Positions 24,621 through 33,470 are shown, counted from the first letter of the stretch. The stretch: 64,000 nucleotides of DNA from Affinirhizobium straminoryzae (GCF_007004135.1 NZ_VJMG01000016.1:1-64000); one strand, 5' to 3'. Numbers and translations are program-made. Notes: generated from the sequence alone by a model not told the origin.

Positions 24621-24653
24621 TCTTCTCACGTCGGTATGTGAAGACGGATTGCC

Positions 24654-25799
24654 TCAATACGGGCAATGCGCGATCACGCTGCGGTCCACCGTGCGAATAT
24701 CCCGCTTGCCGCAGAGCGCCATGGTGATGTCCATCTCCTTGGCGATGATGTTGAGCGCCAGTTCGACGCCCTCTTTGCCCATCGCGCCGAGGCCGTAGAG
24801 GAAGGGGCGGCCGATATAGGTGCCCTTGGCGCCCAGTGCCACGGCTTTCAGCACATCCTGGCCGGAGCGGATGCCGCCATCCAGATGCACCTCGATCCGG
24901 TCGCCGACGGCCTCGACGATCTTCGGCAGCATGCTGATCGAGGAGGGGGCGCCATCCAGCTGGCGGCCGCCATGGTTCGAGACGATGAGTGCATCAGCGC
25001 CGGTATCGGCGGCGGCGCGGGCATCCTCCTCGTCCAGAATGCCCTTGATGATCAGCTTGCCCTTCCAGCGCTCCTTGATCCAGGCGACATCCGACCAGGA
25101 GAGGCGCGGATCAAACTGTTCCGCCGTCCAGGCGCTGAGCGAAGAGAGATCCGAGACATTGGTGGCATGGCCGACGATATTGCCGAAGCCGTGCCGCTTG
25201 GTGCGGGCCATGCCGAGGCACCATTGCGGCCGCGTTGCCATCTGCCAGATATGCTTCGGCGTGAATTTCGGCGGGGCGGAGAGGCCGTTGCGTAGATCCT
25301 TGTGGCGCTGGCCGAGGATCTGCAGGTCTGCGGTGACGACGAGCGCCGAGCAGCCGGCCTTTTTCGCACGCTCGATCAGGCTTTCGATGAAGGCGCGGTC
25401 CTTCATCACGTAAAGCTGGAACCAGAAGGGCTTGGTCGTGACGGAGGCGACATCCTCGATCGAGCAGATGCTCATGGTAGAAAGCGTAAACGGCACGCCG
25501 AACTCTTCCGCCGCCTTGGCCGCCAGCATCTCGCCATCGGCATGCTGCATGCCGGTCAGCCCGGTCGGGGCCAGTGCCACCGGCATGGCCACCTTCTGGC
25601 CGATCATCTCGCTCTTCAGCGAACGGTCCGTCATGTCCACCAGCACGCGCTGCCTGAGCTTGATGCCGGCGAAATCCGCCTCGTTCGCCCGGTAGGTGCT
25701 TTCCGTCCACGCGCCGCTGTCGGCATAGTCGAAGAACATTTTCGGTACGCGCCGACGGGCAAGGGCTTTCAGGTCGGCAATCGTCAGCGGCTTGGACAT
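24654..25799 (-). CDS. lldD: FMN-dependent alpha-hydroxy acid dehydrogenase (L-lactate dehydrogenase-like)
   Basis: A 381-residue FMN-dependent alpha-hydroxy acid oxidase. The barrel starts with MSKPLTIADLKALARRRVPK and has AMPVALAPTGLTGM, TKPFWFQLYV, the catalytic-His segment SNHGGRQLDGA, and HLDGGIRSGQDVLKA with phosphate-binding IGRPFLYGLGAMG. This fits L-lactate dehydrogenase (quinone-linked), oxidising lactate to pyruvate at the membrane. Glycolate or mandelate oxidases of the same family are possible. I begin at ATG 25799; the longer frame from 25826 adds nine non-conserved residues. Monocistronic by context. Confidence 0.88.
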   Translation of the reverse strand: MSKPLTIADLKALARRRVPKMFFDYADSGAWTESTYRANEADFAGIKLRQRVLVDMTDRSLKSEMIGQKVAMPVALAPTGLTGMQHADGEMLAAKAAEEFGVPFTLSTMSICSIEDVASVTTKPFWFQLYVMKDRAFIESLIERAKKAGCSALVVTADLQILGQRHKDLRNGLSAPPKFTPKHIWQMATRPQWCLGMARTKRHGFGNIVGHATNVSDLSSLSAWTAEQFDPRLSWSDVAWIKERWKGKLIIKGILDEEDARAAADTGADALIVSNHGGRQLDGAPSSISMLPKIVEAVGDRIEVHLDGGIRSGQDVLKAVALGAKGTYIGRPFLYGLGAMGKEGVELALNIIAKEMDITMALCGKRDIRTVDRSVIAHCPY

Positions 25800-26006
25800 G
25801 GGATAGGCTTTCCTCCGGATTATCACAAGAGGACTAGCATATCCGCGCCATGTCGCCAGTTAAAAACCACCAATATTGCGAGGGGTTTGTCACACCAACA
25901 TCAGGGCTCTGACGACGCCTCGGATGTGTTTCGTCTACCTGCCGCTGATTATCACTTCGGCAGGGTGGAAGCCCTACGTGAAAGAGCGATGTCGCATCTT
26001 GGACGG

Positions 26007-26387
26007 TCAGGCGGCGTCTTTTGCAGAGCAAATTGGCTGGATCAAGACCTCTGCCGGAATATCGAATTCAGCATGCAGCCGGCGAATCATGTCCAAAGAC
26101 AGAGGGTGTGTCCGATTGAGGATTTCGGCAACCCTCCCATGATTTCCCAGAATGGGAACGAGATCCTGTTGCGTCAGACCTTCCTGCTCCATTCGAAATA
26201 AAATCGCGTCGATGGGATCGGGCAAGTCAATCGGGTAATGGGCATTTTCATAGGCGTCGATCAATGTCACCAGCACATCAAGCCTGTCACCGTCCGGCGT
26301 ACCGGCTTCCGCTCCCCACAACGTCTTGAGCAGCGTCATTGCCTTGTCGTAATCCTGTTCACTGCGAATAGGTTTCAAATCACTCAT
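26007..26387 (-). CDS. higA: HigA-family antitoxin (XRE-type)
   Basis: A 126-residue antitoxin and autoregulator. The N-terminal region RSEQDYDKAMTLLKTLWG and GDRLDVLVTLIDAYE is typical of the larger HigA subgroup. The helix-turn-helix lies in GLTQQDLVPILGNHGRVAEI (about residues 76-95), where it would bind the operator. The start at 26387 overlaps the stop of higB, so the order toxin-antitoxin is the usual higBA one. The cognate toxin frame is interrupted by a stop codon, so this antitoxin may have no functional partner here. Confidence 0.9.
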   Translation of the reverse strand: MSDLKPIRSEQDYDKAMTLLKTLWGAEAGTPDGDRLDVLVTLIDAYENAHYPIDLPDPIDAILFRMEQEGLTQQDLVPILGNHGRVAEILNRTHPLSLDMIRRLHAEFDIPAEVLIQPICSAKDAA

Positions 26388-26700
26388 ATTCCACCGTTGC
26401 CGCGTCGATATCGTTATAGTCGCGATGTGTACCAATCCACTTGATCCAAACCGTGCCCCGCTGGAAGTCCACTGCTGTGATCCGTCGATAGTCATTGCCT
26501 TTGATGTTGAAGACGACACGTTCCGAATTGACAATGCTTGCATGCGCATAACGCTTCTTGATGTCAGCGGATGAGAGCCAGTTGGCTTTGCTCACTTCGT
26601 GATACCAGGCGTCCAATCCCGCCTTCAGCGCAGCACCACCTTTTTACCCCTTGGGGCTTTCGACAAACGATCTCAATGCACGGCGGGAGACTATTCGCAT
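26380..26700 (-). pseudogene. higB: HigB-type toxin gene with in-frame stop at codon 19
   Basis: Read from ATG 26700, the protein is MRIVSRRALRSFVESPKG, then TAA (26646-26644), then KGGAALKAGLDAWYHEVS and the rest of a normal HigB mRNA interferase (VVFNIKGNDYRRI; IKWIGTHRDYNDID). Both sides of the stop match the HigB family in the same frame, so a Lys codon (AAA or AAG) most likely became TAA. TTG at 26616 (codon 29) could restart translation and would yield a 78-residue product missing the first helix. Overlap with higA is preserved (8 bp). A sequencing error is possible. Confidence 0.8.
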
Positions 26701-26710
26701 TGAGAAAATA

Positions 26711-28039
26711 TCACTCCCGCTGAGACGGTGCAACAAGCGTGCTTTTCCCTGCCTGCCCCGCCACATAGGTCTCCACCACGGCGCGGTCATCCCCCAATGT
26801 CTGAAGCAGGAAGAGTTCTTCCGGCAGCGTGCTGACGGTTTCCATGCGAAGCCGCATGGCCGGCGTGGCGGCGGCGTTCAACACCACCAGATCGGCATCC
26901 GTACCTTCCTCCAGAGTGCCGATGCGATCGACAAGAGAGAGGGCTTCGGCATTGCCGCGCGTCATCCGGTAGAAGCTTTCCAGCGGGTCGAGGCGTTCGC
27001 CGAGCAACTGCTGGATCTTGTAGGCCTCGTCCAGCGTCTTGAACATGGAATAGCTGGAGCCGCCGCCGATATCGGTGGCAACGCCGATCCGCACCGGCTT
27101 TTCCCGGCGCGCCAGCGCCTTCAGCGGAAACAGGCCGGAGCCGAGGAAAAGGTTTGAGGTCGGGCAGTGCACCGCGACCGATCCGGTCTCCGCCAGCACA
27201 TCCGCCTCGCGTTCGGACAGATGGATGGCATGGCCGAGCAGCGTCTTCTTGCCGAGCAGGCCGTGGCGGGCATAGATGTCGGTATAGTCGGTGGCGTCGG
27301 GATAGAGTTCGCAGGTAAAGCGGATTTCCTCTTGATTTTCCGAAAGATGCGTCTGGATGTGCAGGTCCGGATATTCCTCTGCCAGCGCCTGCGCGGCGCG
27401 CATCTGCTCCGGCGTCGAGGTGATCGCGAAGCGCGGCGTGATGGCGACATGGTTGCGCCCCTTGCCGTGCCATTGCTCGATCACGGCGCGGGTTTCGTCA
27501 TAGCCAAGCTGAGGGGTATCGAGCAGGCCCTGCGGCGCGTGGCGATCCATCATCACCTTGCCGCCCACCATCAGCATGTTGCGGCGCATGGCTTCCGCGA
27601 AGAAGGCATCGGCCGAGCTTTTGTGCACCGAGCAGTAGGCGACGGCGGTCGTCGTGCCCTGGCGCAGGAACTCGTCGTAGAAATGCGTGGCGATCCGCTC
27701 GGCATGTGCCGTTTCCACGAAGCGGCATTCCTCCGGGAAGGTATAGGTGTTCAGCCATTCGAGCAGATTGGCGGCATAGGAGGCGATCACCTGCATCTGC
27801 GGAAAATGCACGTGGGTATCGATCAGCCCCGGCAGGATCAGGTGCGGGCGATGGTCGACCTCCGTCACCTCTGCCGCCGCTGCCGCCTTTACCGCGGCAT
27901 AGGGCCCCGCTTTCGCGATCCGCCCGTCCTCGATCAGCAGGCCGCCATCCTCCTCGTAGAGATAGCTTGCGGTATCGGCGAGGCTTTCCGGCGCGCGATG
28001 GAAGGAGAGAAGGCGACCGCGAAGAAGAAGGGATGTCAT
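26711..28039 (-). CDS. guaD: Guanine deaminase
   Basis: A 442-residue zinc amidohydrolase converting guanine to xanthine and ammonia. Metal-binding motifs are PGLIDTHVHFPQM near residue 70, THLSENQEE, LLGHAIHLS and the late VATDIGGGSSYSM. The VHKSSADAFF and TPRFAITSTPEQM segments are typical of guanine deaminase. Its start is immediately after the puuD stop, and the two are surely cotranscribed, linking xanthine formation to urate oxidation. The 3' end lies 10 bp from the higB start. Confidence 0.95.
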   Translation of the reverse strand: MTSLLLRGRLLSFHRAPESLADTASYLYEEDGGLLIEDGRIAKAGPYAAVKAAAAAEVTEVDHRPHLILPGLIDTHVHFPQMQVIASYAANLLEWLNTYTFPEECRFVETAHAERIATHFYDEFLRQGTTTAVAYCSVHKSSADAFFAEAMRRNMLMVGGKVMMDRHAPQGLLDTPQLGYDETRAVIEQWHGKGRNHVAITPRFAITSTPEQMRAAQALAEEYPDLHIQTHLSENQEEIRFTCELYPDATDYTDIYARHGLLGKKTLLGHAIHLSEREADVLAETGSVAVHCPTSNLFLGSGLFPLKALARREKPVRIGVATDIGGGSSYSMFKTLDEAYKIQQLLGERLDPLESFYRMTRGNAEALSLVDRIGTLEEGTDADLVVLNAAATPAMRLRMETVSTLPEELFLLQTLGDDRAVVETYVAGQAGKSTLVAPSQRE

Positions 28040-29281
28040 TTAGCGGGATGCTCCGGCGCTGCTGGTGGCGCTTTCATACCAGGCCGTCAGAAGCTTGCGC
28101 TCCTCCGGCGTGATGGCGGTGATGTTGCCGGGCGGCATGGCGTGGCTGCGCCCGGCCTGGACATAGATTTCGTGGGCGTGTTTGGCGATCTCCGCATCCG
28201 TTTCGAACTTCACGTTCTTCGGTGGAAAGGTGATGCCGTCCCAGGCGGGTTCGGCCGCATGGCACATGGCGCAGCGTCCCTGCACGACATCGCGCGCCGC
28301 GCCGAAATGCGCATCCGCCACGAACCGCTGCTGGATGGGCGAGAGGCTGGCGGTCTTTTCACCCGTCAGCACTTTCGGCACGGTGGAAAGCCACATGATC
28401 AGGATGAACAGGATCACCGTTACCAGCCAGGTCCAGGTGGGCTTTCCCTTGCGGGCATGGGTGGTGTTGAACCAGTGACGGATGGTGACGCCCATCAGGA
28501 ACACCAGTGCGGCAATCACCCAGTTGAACTCGGTGCCGAAGGCCAGCGGATAATGGTTCGACAGCATGAAGAAGATGACGGGCAGCGTCAGATAGTTGTT
28601 GTGCAGCGAGCGCTGCTTGGCGATGCGGCCATATTTCGGGTCCGGCGTGCGCCCGGCGATCAGATCCGCCACCACGATCTTCTGGTTGGGGATGATGATG
28701 AAGAACACATTGGCCGACATGATGGTGGCGGTGAAGGCGCCGAGATGCAGGAAGGCCGCGCGGCCGGTAAAGACCTGCGTATAGCCCCAGGCCATGGCCA
28801 CCAGCACCACGTAGAGCAGTGCCATCAGGCCCCAGGTATTGTTGCCGATCGGCGACTTGCAGAGCTGGTCATAGATGAGCCAGCCGACCGAGAGCGAAGC
28901 GAGCGACAGACAGATGGCCTGCCAGGGCTGCAATTCGAGAACGGAGTGATCGATCAGGAACAGGTCCGCCCCGCCGTAATAGACGATGGCGAGCATGAGG
29001 AAGCCGGACATCCAGGTGGCATAGCTTTCCCACTTGAACCAGGTGAGGTGCTCCGGCATCTGCGCGGGCGCCACCAGATATTTCTGGATGTGGTAGAAAC
29101 CGCCGCCATGCACCTGCCATTCCTCGCCATAGGCGCCCGGCGGCAGATGCGGACGCTTCACCAGGCCGAGATCCAGCGCGATGAAATAGAACGACGATCC
29201 GATCCAGGCGATCGCGGTGATCACGTGCAGCCAGCGTGCGGCAAAGCTCAGCCATTCCCAGGCTATGGCATATTCATACAT
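28040..29281 (-). CDS. puuD: Urate hydroxylase PuuD with C-terminal cytochrome c domain
   Basis: A 413-residue membrane-bound urate oxidase that converts urate to 5-hydroxyisourate without free peroxide, using electron transfer through a fused cytochrome c. About eight hydrophobic helices are visible, starting in WEWLSFAARWLHVITAIAWIG. The C-terminal periplasmic domain has the heme site GRCAMCH, with Cys337, Cys340 and His341, and a later Met-rich HAMPPGNIT loop that can supply the axial ligand. I start at MYEYAIAWEW (29281); the frame to 29365 is a poor leader. It is followed directly by guaD. Confidence 0.95.
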   Translation of the reverse strand: MYEYAIAWEWLSFAARWLHVITAIAWIGSSFYFIALDLGLVKRPHLPPGAYGEEWQVHGGGFYHIQKYLVAPAQMPEHLTWFKWESYATWMSGFLMLAIVYYGGADLFLIDHSVLELQPWQAICLSLASLSVGWLIYDQLCKSPIGNNTWGLMALLYVVLVAMAWGYTQVFTGRAAFLHLGAFTATIMSANVFFIIIPNQKIVVADLIAGRTPDPKYGRIAKQRSLHNNYLTLPVIFFMLSNHYPLAFGTEFNWVIAALVFLMGVTIRHWFNTTHARKGKPTWTWLVTVILFILIMWLSTVPKVLTGEKTASLSPIQQRFVADAHFGAARDVVQGRCAMCHAAEPAWDGITFPPKNVKFETDAEIAKHAHEIYVQAGRSHAMPPGNITAITPEERKLLTAWYESATSSAGASR

Positions 29282-29554
29282 TCCTGCATTCCCTTCGCGT
29301 TCCCCGACTCGGCACATTGCGAAAAATTTGCAGCGAAGAAAAGAAAAAAGGGTGCGCCGCAGCACGCCGAAGCGGGAAAGCGGCGCCGTCTCCAGACTGG
29401 CGCGAGGCTGTCTCCCATCCCCATTTGTGCATCGCGAAAAATTGCCGTCGCCGAATTATGGCGTTCCGCTAATATGACAGACGCAAGACAGCCGGTGAAG
29501 GCGAGTACTGCGGGTTCACCGGGGTGAAGGCATTCATCAACGGAGAAGAAGCTC

Positions 29555-29899
29555 ATGCGAAGCATTCTGACGATTGCGATGATTGCGTATGCGTTTGCGT
29601 TTCCCGCTGCCCTCAATGCTCACGAGGCGCAGTCGGGCTGGCAGTACGAAGCCTATTGCTGCAATGGAAACAATCATACCGGCGACTGCCAGATGATCTC
29701 GACGCGCAACGTCAAGGTCATCGCGGGCGGCTACGAGGTCATGCTGAAGCCGGGCGACCACCGGCTGGTGACCCGCTCGCATGACTTCAAGGTGCCGCAG
29801 AGTCAGGCGCGGCGCAGTCAGGATGCGGAATATCACCTCTGTCTGTATCCGAACGAAGATACGCTGCGCTGCTTCTACGCGCCCGACATGAGTTACTGA
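29555..29899 (+). CDS. Small secreted cysteine-containing protein, unknown
   Basis: A 114-residue protein with a clear signal peptide (TIAMIAYAFAFPAALNA, cleavage near residue 22). The mature part has a YCCNGNNHTGDC motif and two later cysteines (YHLCLYP and LRCFYAP), suggesting two disulfides in the periplasm. No function recognised; similar small proteins occur in Rhizobiales. AGAAG lies upstream of the ATG. It is divergent from puuD with 273 bp between, and its last 7 bp overlap the convergent LysR gene. Confidence 0.75.
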   Translation: MRSILTIAMIAYAFAFPAALNAHEAQSGWQYEAYCCNGNNHTGDCQMISTRNVKVIAGGYEVMLKPGDHRLVTRSHDFKVPQSQARRSQDAEYHLCLYPNEDTLRCFYAPDMSY

Positions 29900-30810
29900 G
29901 CGGCGCCAGACGGAGCTAAGATCTGGGGCGGCAGGGCCTTCAGCAGCCACTGGCGGAAGGCCAGCACTTTGACCGATTGGCGGCGGCTTTTCGGGGAGAT
30001 CAGCCAATAGCTCCGGTCGTCCTTCTTGAAGACGTCGAAGGGCATCATCAGGCGGCCGGCCTCCAGTTCTTCCTGGTGAAGAAACGGGCTCAGCAGCGCC
30101 ACGCCGTGACCGGCAACGGCGGCGCTGCCTTCCAGATCCAGCGCACCGTCGGCATCGATCGTGATCGTGCCGGGCAGGGGTGTGTCGATGCCGTTCGACT
30201 GAAACCAGATTCCCCACCATTTGCTGCTGGCGCCGATCAGCGGCAGTTTCAGAAGATCCGACGGGGTCGTCACGCCGCCGATTGTTTCGGCCAGCTTCGG
30301 GTTGAGCATCGGCGCGAAATTGAGACGGAACAGTTCCTGGCTTTCCATGTTGGGCGGCGGTGCTTCACTGCGCAGAATGGAAATATCGGCGTGGTCGCTG
30401 AAGAAGTCGGCCGATCTGTTCATGCGGAGAATACGAATGGCCAAGCCCGGATGCTGCACCTGGAATGCGCCGATATGGCGGGCGAGCCAATGGGACGCGA
30501 AAGTGGGTGTGGAATGAATGGTCAGGATGCCGGCATCCTGGCCGCGAGCCTCGGTCACCGCCTCGGTCAGGAGACCGAATGCTTCCGTGACCTTGGGCAG
30601 CATCCGGTCGCCCGTCGATGTCAGCTCGATGCGCCGTGCCTGGCGCAGAAACAGCATCTCGCCGACATGTTCCTCCAGCAGCTTGACCTGATAGCTGACG
30701 GCCGTCTGCGTCATGCCCAGTTCCTCGCCGGCCTTGGTGAAACTGCGAAGTCGCGCAACCGTCTCGAAGACGCGCAGCGCATTCAGCGGCAATTGGCGCG
30801 ACAGTTTCAT
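29893..30810 (-). CDS. LysR-family transcriptional regulator, GcvA-like (copy 1)
   Basis: A 305-residue LysR regulator. The winged helix-turn-helix occupies residues 8-66 (PLNALRVFETVARLRSFTKA; GMTQTAVSYQVKLLEE). The effector domain follows from about residue 92, with TFASHWLARHIGAFQ typical of the GcvA group. It is a close paralogue of the gene at 31140-32057. Each is divergent from a small DUF1127-like gene with a shared upstream motif. Position between puuD and the xdh genes suggests control of purine catabolism, but no ligand is known. Confidence 0.93.
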   Translation of the reverse strand: MKLSRQLPLNALRVFETVARLRSFTKAGEELGMTQTAVSYQVKLLEEHVGEMLFLRQARRIELTSTGDRMLPKVTEAFGLLTEAVTEARGQDAGILTIHSTPTFASHWLARHIGAFQVQHPGLAIRILRMNRSADFFSDHADISILRSEAPPPNMESQELFRLNFAPMLNPKLAETIGGVTTPSDLLKLPLIGASSKWWGIWFQSNGIDTPLPGTITIDADGALDLEGSAAVAGHGVALLSPFLHQEELEAGRLMMPFDVFKKDDRSYWLISPKSRRQSVKVLAFRQWLLKALPPQILAPSGAAQ

Positions 30811-30840
30811 CGATAAGTTCTCTTTCTGGATCGCTCGTCA

Positions 30841-30865
30841 GATTGAATTGGTATCTCGCCGCAAA
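30841..30865. promoter_or_regulatory. Candidate LysR operator, copy 1
   Basis: GATTGAATTG, 8 bases, then CCGCAAA, between a LysR gene and a divergent small gene. The paralogous unit has GATTGGATTG-CC-CCGCAAA at 32093-32111 in the equivalent place. Shared sequence in two otherwise different short regions suggests a bound site. Confidence 0.35.
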
Positions 30866-30922
30866 CCGGCGCATTTGTCGATCCGGAAACGACAAAAAAA
30901 TCAACAGATGACGGAGGCCATC

Positions 30923-31138
30923 ATGGCGGTCTGGACCACTGGTTCTGCCCGGAACACAAACATGTTCTGGTGCTGGGTGAAGCGGCGGCTTTTGCGCCAG
31001 GGGCGGCCCGCGACGCCGCATGTGAAGGATATGCCGGACGCGCTGCGGAGGGATGTTCTTGCATCACCGGCTGGGCCGCCCGCTCGTCTGGACGATGTGT
31101 GGGAGCGCATCCGCACGGCAAGGCTGCCGCCGCTTTGA
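30923..31138 (+). CDS. Small DUF1127-like protein
   Basis: A 71-residue basic protein. A DUF1127-like core (FWCWVKRRLLRQ) is followed by KDMPDALRRDVLA, recalling the MxDxxLRDIGL helix of DUF1127. The ATG at 30923 is chosen because GGAGG ends 5 bases before it. It is divergent from the LysR gene at 30810 and ends 1 bp from the convergent second LysR gene. Rhizobial DUF1127 proteins can regulate phosphate or carbon metabolism through RNA; no role is known here. Confidence 0.6.
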   Translation: MAVWTTGSARNTNMFWCWVKRRLLRQGRPATPHVKDMPDALRRDVLASPAGPPARLDDVWERIRTARLPPL

Positions 31139-31139
31139 G

Positions 31140-32057
31140 TCAACCGGTCTTGCCGGTCGGATTCGTATCGAAACTCGGCAGCGTCTTCTTGAGGAACTCC
31201 CGGAAGGCGCGGATCTTGCCCACGTGGCGGCGGGTTTCGGGATAGGCCAGCCAGTAATGCGAGCCGTCCTCGCAGGTGAGAGGGAAGGGCTGGATCAGGC
31301 GGCCCATCGCCACGTCGTCCTGATAGAAATCCGGCCGCAGGATCGCTACCCCATGGCCGGCGATCGCGGCGGCGGCCTCCACGGCCTGTGAGCCGAGGCG
31401 GCTGCGCGAGGTGCTTTCCAGCGGCGCATCCGGGTGACCGGCCGCCGTAAACCAGATGCGCCACCAGGGATCGCTCGGATCGATGATCTTGAGCTTCACA
31501 AGGTCCAGCGGTTCGCGCACGCCGCCGATGGTCTCGGCCAGCGTCGGGCTCAGCATCGGGGTAAAATGGTTGCGCAGGACGAAATGCGATTTCAGGCCCG
31601 GCCATTCGCCGGTGCCGACGCGGATGGCCACATCCGCTTCCGTCTTGCTGAAATCGATCACCTGCTGCGAGGTTTCCAGCCGGACCGCAATGGTCGGATT
31701 GTCGAGCTGGAAGATGCCGAGATGACGCGCCAGCCAGTGGCTGGCAAAGGTGTGGGTGGAGTGGATGATCAGGGTTCCCTCGGCCACGCCCTGCATCTCG
31801 TTGACGGCGGCGCGGAGCAGTTCGAACCCCTCCGACACCTTGGGCGCCAGCCGGCTGCCGGCCTCCGTCAAATGGATCCTGCGCGGCTGGCGCAGGAACA
31901 GTGCTTCCCCCAGCATGTCTTCCAGCAGCTTCACCTGATAGCTGACCGCCGTCTGCGTCAGGCCGAGTTCCTCACCCGCCTTGGTGAAGCTCAGATGGCG
32001 CGACACCGCCTCGAACACCCGCAGGGCATTCAGCGGAAACTGCTTTGACATCTTCAT
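31140..32057 (-). CDS. LysR-family transcriptional regulator, GcvA-like (copy 2)
   Basis: A 305-residue LysR regulator, same length as its paralogue at 29893-30810. The DNA-binding domain is nearly identical in pattern (PLNALRVFEAVSRHLSFTKA; GLTQTAVSYQVKLLED), as is the HTFASHWLARHLGIFQ segment opening the effector domain. The later effector-domain residues differ (VAIRVGTGEWPG versus a corresponding gap in copy 1), suggesting different ligands. Start ATG at 32057 or 32051. Divergent from a small gene at 32158. Confidence 0.93.
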   Translation of the reverse strand: MKMSKQFPLNALRVFEAVSRHLSFTKAGEELGLTQTAVSYQVKLLEDMLGEALFLRQPRRIHLTEAGSRLAPKVSEGFELLRAAVNEMQGVAEGTLIIHSTHTFASHWLARHLGIFQLDNPTIAVRLETSQQVIDFSKTEADVAIRVGTGEWPGLKSHFVLRNHFTPMLSPTLAETIGGVREPLDLVKLKIIDPSDPWWRIWFTAAGHPDAPLESTSRSRLGSQAVEAAAAIAGHGVAILRPDFYQDDVAMGRLIQPFPLTCEDGSHYWLAYPETRRHVGKIRAFREFLKKTLPSFDTNPTGKTG

Positions 32058-32092
32058 GCATCAGGCCTCTTCATCCATGCAGACGAAGCTTC

Positions 32093-32111
32093 GATTGGAT
32101 TGCCCCGCAAA
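32093..32111. promoter_or_regulatory. Candidate LysR operator, copy 2
   Basis: GATTGGATTG-CC-CCGCAAA in the intergenic region between the second LysR gene and its divergent small gene; partner of the motif at 30841-30865. Confidence 0.35.
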
Positions 32112-32157
32112 ATCCCTGCATGCTGCGATTAGATACTTCCTCGGGAAGGAACGCAAC

Positions 32158-32403
32158 ATGCAAAGATTACAGATGATTACCACGGGGTTTCTGGACGAGT
32201 GCGCTGCCTTTCTTGCGCGCCTGATGCGGCTTTCCAGGAGACGCGATGCCAGCAGATGCAGCAACAGGCTTGATGCTGAAGTCATGCCTGACCGGCTCAA
32301 GGCAGATATCGGCATGCAGGATGGACGCAGCGATCGCAGCCGTCGCCCATTGCCGACAGCCTTCGATGCGGCGCGTGATGTCTGGCAACGCCGCTCCCTG
32401 TAA
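32158..32403 (+). CDS. Small DUF1127-like protein
   Basis: An 81-residue basic protein. After a hydrophobic N-terminal helix (FLDECAAFLARLMRL) comes a MPDRLKADIGM segment like the DUF1127 motif. The C-terminus DAARDVWQRRSL aligns with DDVWERIRTARLP of the 30923 protein, so these two are likely paralogues. GGAAGG lies 8 bases upstream of ATG 32158. Divergent from the second LysR gene. Function unknown. Confidence 0.6.
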   Translation: MQRLQMITTGFLDECAAFLARLMRLSRRRDASRCSNRLDAEVMPDRLKADIGMQDGRSDRSRRPLPTAFDAARDVWQRRSL

Positions 32404-32487
32404 AATGCCGCATTCAACGAAACCGAGCGGACGCCGTGTCGGGCGCGGTCCTCCGCCATCTTGCCGGCAAGATCCCTCGCAGGAGCG

Positions 32488-33312
32488 TCAGCTTTTGCCG
32501 CCGTGCGTGGTGGTTAATGCGCCAGAGCCGGCTAGCACGGTGATGAGTTCGGCGGCGACCAGCGCTGCGATGACCGCCGGGCGCTTGTCGCGTACCGCCG
32601 TTCCGCCGATCGGCAGCACCAGACGGTCAATGGATACAGTGCCGTCCGTTTCCCGCGCCAGCCAGTGGCGGAAAGTGGCGCGCTTGGTCGCCGAACCGAT
32701 CATGCCGACATAGGCGAGATCGCCTCGGGCCAGGGCCGCGCGGGCAATGAGAAAATCCAGCGCATGGTCATGGGTAAGAATCACCACTGCGCTGCCGGCG
32801 GGCAGGGTGTCGACCACCGCTTCCGGCAGGGCGACCGCGCGGGCCGCAATACCCTCCGGCAGCCCCGCCAGCGCCTCGGGCCGCGTTTCGACGACGCTGA
32901 CCCGCAACGGCAGCGGTGCAAGCGCCAGGGCCAGCGCCTGGCCCACATGGCCGGCGCCGAACAGCACAACGTGAGCAAAGCTCTCGCTTTCCGCCGTCAT
33001 GCGGGCAATGAGCGCTGCCGCCACGTCCGGCGTGACCGTCTGGAAGGCAAGGCGCGTGCGCCCGCCGCAGCACTGGCCGATGTCCGGACCGAGCGGCACG
33101 TCCATCTCGGTCTTGCCTTTGCCGCCGAGCAGGGCGCGGGCATTCTCGATCGCCATGAATTCCAGCTGCCCGCCACCGATGGTGCCGAAGCATGCGGTGG
33201 CGGACACCAGCATGAATGCCCCTTCCTCCCGCGGCGTCGAACCCTTTGCCTCGGTGACGGTGACGAGGACGCAGTCTGCATTATGGGCAAGGAAGGCGGA
33301 GAGGGCGTTCAT
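32488..33312 (-). CDS. xdhC: Xanthine dehydrogenase accessory protein XdhC
   Basis: A 274-residue molybdenum-cofactor chaperone that inserts sulfurated cofactor into xanthine dehydrogenase. The N-terminal VTEAKGSTPREEGAFML and the IGGGQLEF and PDIGQCCGGRTRL motifs are family marks; the C-terminal Rossmann part has LFGAGHVGQALA. Start ATG 33312 is preferred over the frame to 33447, which is noise. It is the last gene of the bdhA-xdhA-xdhB-xdhC run, separated from xdhB by a 388-bp gap holding a palindromic repeat. Confidence 0.95.
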   Translation of the reverse strand: MNALSAFLAHNADCVLVTVTEAKGSTPREEGAFMLVSATACFGTIGGGQLEFMAIENARALLGGKGKTEMDVPLGPDIGQCCGGRTRLAFQTVTPDVAAALIARMTAESESFAHVVLFGAGHVGQALALALAPLPLRVSVVETRPEALAGLPEGIAARAVALPEAVVDTLPAGSAVVILTHDHALDFLIARAALARGDLAYVGMIGSATKRATFRHWLARETDGTVSIDRLVLPIGGTAVRDKRPAVIAALVAAELITVLAGSGALTTTHGGKS

Positions 33313-33470
33313 GACCGGCCTCGCGGGTTTGAGACCTGTCCTTTGCGGTTGCCCGCGTGATGGTTGGCAGTGTGCCCTGTGGCACCCCCCTCTGTCCTGC
33401 CGGACATGCTCCGCATTGGAAGTGTGCCCGGAGGTTGAATGTTCCAAAAGGTTGTTCTGGTTCGGGTTCG

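Noticed and set aside
24312..24666. Small minus-strand frames in the repeat downstream of the metallophosphoesterase
   Set aside because: They translate the palindromic repeat (SPLIRPSGTFSPRGEG), a common false gene in rhizobial genomes.
27167..29527. 786-residue plus-strand frame
   Set aside because: Antisense of guaD and puuD, whose motifs are clear on the minus strand.
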